The notes under the pieces are model-generated. The model made no database searches and was not told the DNA's origin. It was given only the letters and a program-made list of their open reading frames with translations. This document shows, piece after piece, positions 6,976-7,284 of a stretch of DNA of 7,284 nucleotides; position 1 is the first letter of the stretch; each line of letters opens with the position of its first letter. This DNA comes from Candidatus Glassiibacteriota bacterium (GTDB lineage: Bacteria; Gemmatimonadota; Glassbacteria; GWA2-58-10), in the NCBI GenBank assembly GCA_016934095.1, contig JAFGTO010000137.1:1-7284 (forward strand), read 5' to 3'. The translations under genes and the position numbers were made by a program.

Positions 6976-7012
6976 GGACAGACACAGGCACAAAGGAGCA
7001 AAGGCACAGAGG
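6976..7012 (+). repeat. Purine-rich GGCACAAAGG-type short repeat
   Basis: Directly after the ABC-F stop codon, a 37-nt stretch repeats variants of AGGCACAAAGG / AGCAAAGGCACAGAGG with almost no T. It is followed about 17 nt later by the first right-hand palindrome. A shorter, poorer version lies before the palindrome at 3059. It has no coding appearance. Confidence 0.55.
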
Positions 7013-7028
7013 CCCCGCCACCTTATAT

Positions 7029-7056
7029 GTAGGGGCACAGCGTGCTGTGCCCGTGG
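7029..7056. repeat. Degenerate 28-bp palindrome (repeat family copy 2)
   Basis: GGGCACAGC (7033-7041) pairs with GCTGTGCCC (7044-7052) around a 2-nt centre. The left end begins GTAGGGGC exactly as in the copy at 7107, but the right end (7053-7056, GTGG) no longer matches the CTAC expected for full symmetry. Measured from the same centre, the element has the 28-bp format of the other copies. Confidence 0.75.
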
Positions 7057-7059
7057 CTG

Positions 7060-7080
7060 GGTTGCCTCGCAGCCTGCTCG
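7060..7080 (+). repeat. 21-nt direct repeat, copy A
   Basis: This stretch with core TCGCAGCCTGC begins 4 nt after the degenerate palindrome. It matches 19 of 21 bases of copy B at 7164-7184, with two C/T differences. Together with the palindromes it suggests a composite repeat unit. Confidence 0.7.
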
Positions 7081-7083
7081 TTT

Positions 7084-7106
7084 CTGGCAAAGGAAGATCT
7101 TTCCAG
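7084..7106. repeat. Imperfect hairpin abutting palindrome copy 3
   Basis: CTGG (7084-7087), a bulged C, and AAAG (7089-7092) pair with CTTTCCAG (7099-7106) around a 6-nt loop. The arm ends at the base before the palindrome that starts at 7107, so two hairpins stand side by side. Confidence 0.4.
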
Positions 7107-7134
7107 GTAGGGGCGGTTCGCGAACCGCCCCTAC
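7107..7134. repeat. Perfect 28-bp palindrome (repeat family copy 3)
   Basis: The left arm GTAGGGGCGGTTCG (7107-7120) is followed at once by its exact reverse complement (7121-7134), again centred on CGCG. I recall palindromes beginning GTAGGGGC as dispersed intergenic repeats in many environmental bacterial genomes, often mis-annotated as small ORFs; this is memory, not a search. Confidence 0.9.
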
Positions 7135-7163
7135 GATATAAAACAATGCCGCAGCCTTGCACT

Positions 7164-7184
7164 GGTTGCTTCGCAGCCTGCCCG
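7164..7184 (+). repeat. 21-nt direct repeat, copy B
   Basis: It matches 19 of 21 bases of the copy at 7060-7080, sharing the core TCGCAGCCTGC. It lies 29 nt after palindrome copy 3, whereas copy A lies 3 nt after copy 2, so the spacing between palindrome and repeat is not fixed. Confidence 0.7.
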
Positions 7185-7189
7185 CGAAC

Positions 7190-7228
7190 AAAAAAATTCC
7201 CCTCTGCTATGTGCGTGGTCAAGGGGAA
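7190..7228 (-). terminator. Candidate intrinsic terminator for leftward transcription entering from the right
   Basis: Read on the minus strand, TTCCCCT (7228-7222) pairs with AGGGGAA (7203-7197) across an 18-nt loop and is followed at once by seven T (7196-7190). On the plus strand the T tract is missing, so it does not fit as the ABC-F terminator. It would imply a gene beyond the right edge transcribed leftward. The stem is short and the loop long. The remaining 7229-7284 shows nothing recognisable. Confidence 0.4.
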
Positions 7229-7284
7229 AATGATATTTTAAAAAACTCTGAATCCAACCATTCTGCTATTCGTGGACTCCAGGA

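Noticed and set aside
7029..7184. CRISPR array
   Set aside because: Only two or three units, unequal spacing, and repeats that are themselves different palindromes; no cas genes in the window.
6916..7241. Small open frames in the right-hand tail, both strands
   Set aside because: Their translations come from the palindromes and the GGCACA repeat; such repeats often produce spurious ORFs.
7245..7284. Possible tRNA end in the AATCCAACCA stretch near the right edge
   Set aside because: No T-loop consensus, acceptor stem or cloverleaf could be drawn on either strand.

Overview
This is a GC-rich bacterial chromosomal segment with four complete protein genes and one cut off at the left edge. Four of the five were assigned by family motifs; the Tat-exported sugar isomerase-like protein is assigned to a fold but not to a substrate. 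The high GC content, the Tat-type lipoprotein signal and the MttB-type methyltransferase suggest a Gram-negative, probably uncultured lineage. The sequence alone does not fix a phylum. No rRNA, tRNA, transposase, phage gene or CRISPR array was seen.

Left part (1-1733). The 5' end of an MttB-superfamily methyltransferase gene runs leftward off the window. Divergent from it is a gene for a Tat-exported lipoprotein with a xylose-isomerase-like TIM barrel, closed by a strong intrinsic terminator. The roughly 230 bp between them holds two back-to-back sigma-70-like promoters. An inverted repeat overlaps the -35 box of the rightward one.

Middle and right part (1798-6973). Three genes all work on RNA or ribosomes. 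They are an RlmI-type rRNA cytosine-C5 methyltransferase (+), a DEAD-box RNA helicase with a long basic N-terminal tail (-, convergent with the first), and a Uup-type ABC-F ATPase (+, divergent from the helicase). The 361 bp between helicase and ABC-F gene contain one AT-rich box that can be read as a -10 element on both strands. If it is used leftward, the helicase mRNA has a structured leader of about 280 nt.

Intergenic repeats. Gene-free spaces after the methyltransferase gene (2992-3117) and after the ABC-F gene (6974-7284) carry three palindromes of the same 28-bp format. Two are perfect and one is degenerate. Their arm sequences differ but remain self-complementary. Each of the two spaces also has a GGCACA-type purine-rich stretch upstream of its first palindrome, and the right-hand space repeats a 21-nt motif after each of its two palindromes. 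This small dispersed-repeat system is the least explained part of the window. The genes themselves are recognisable families rather than a new system.
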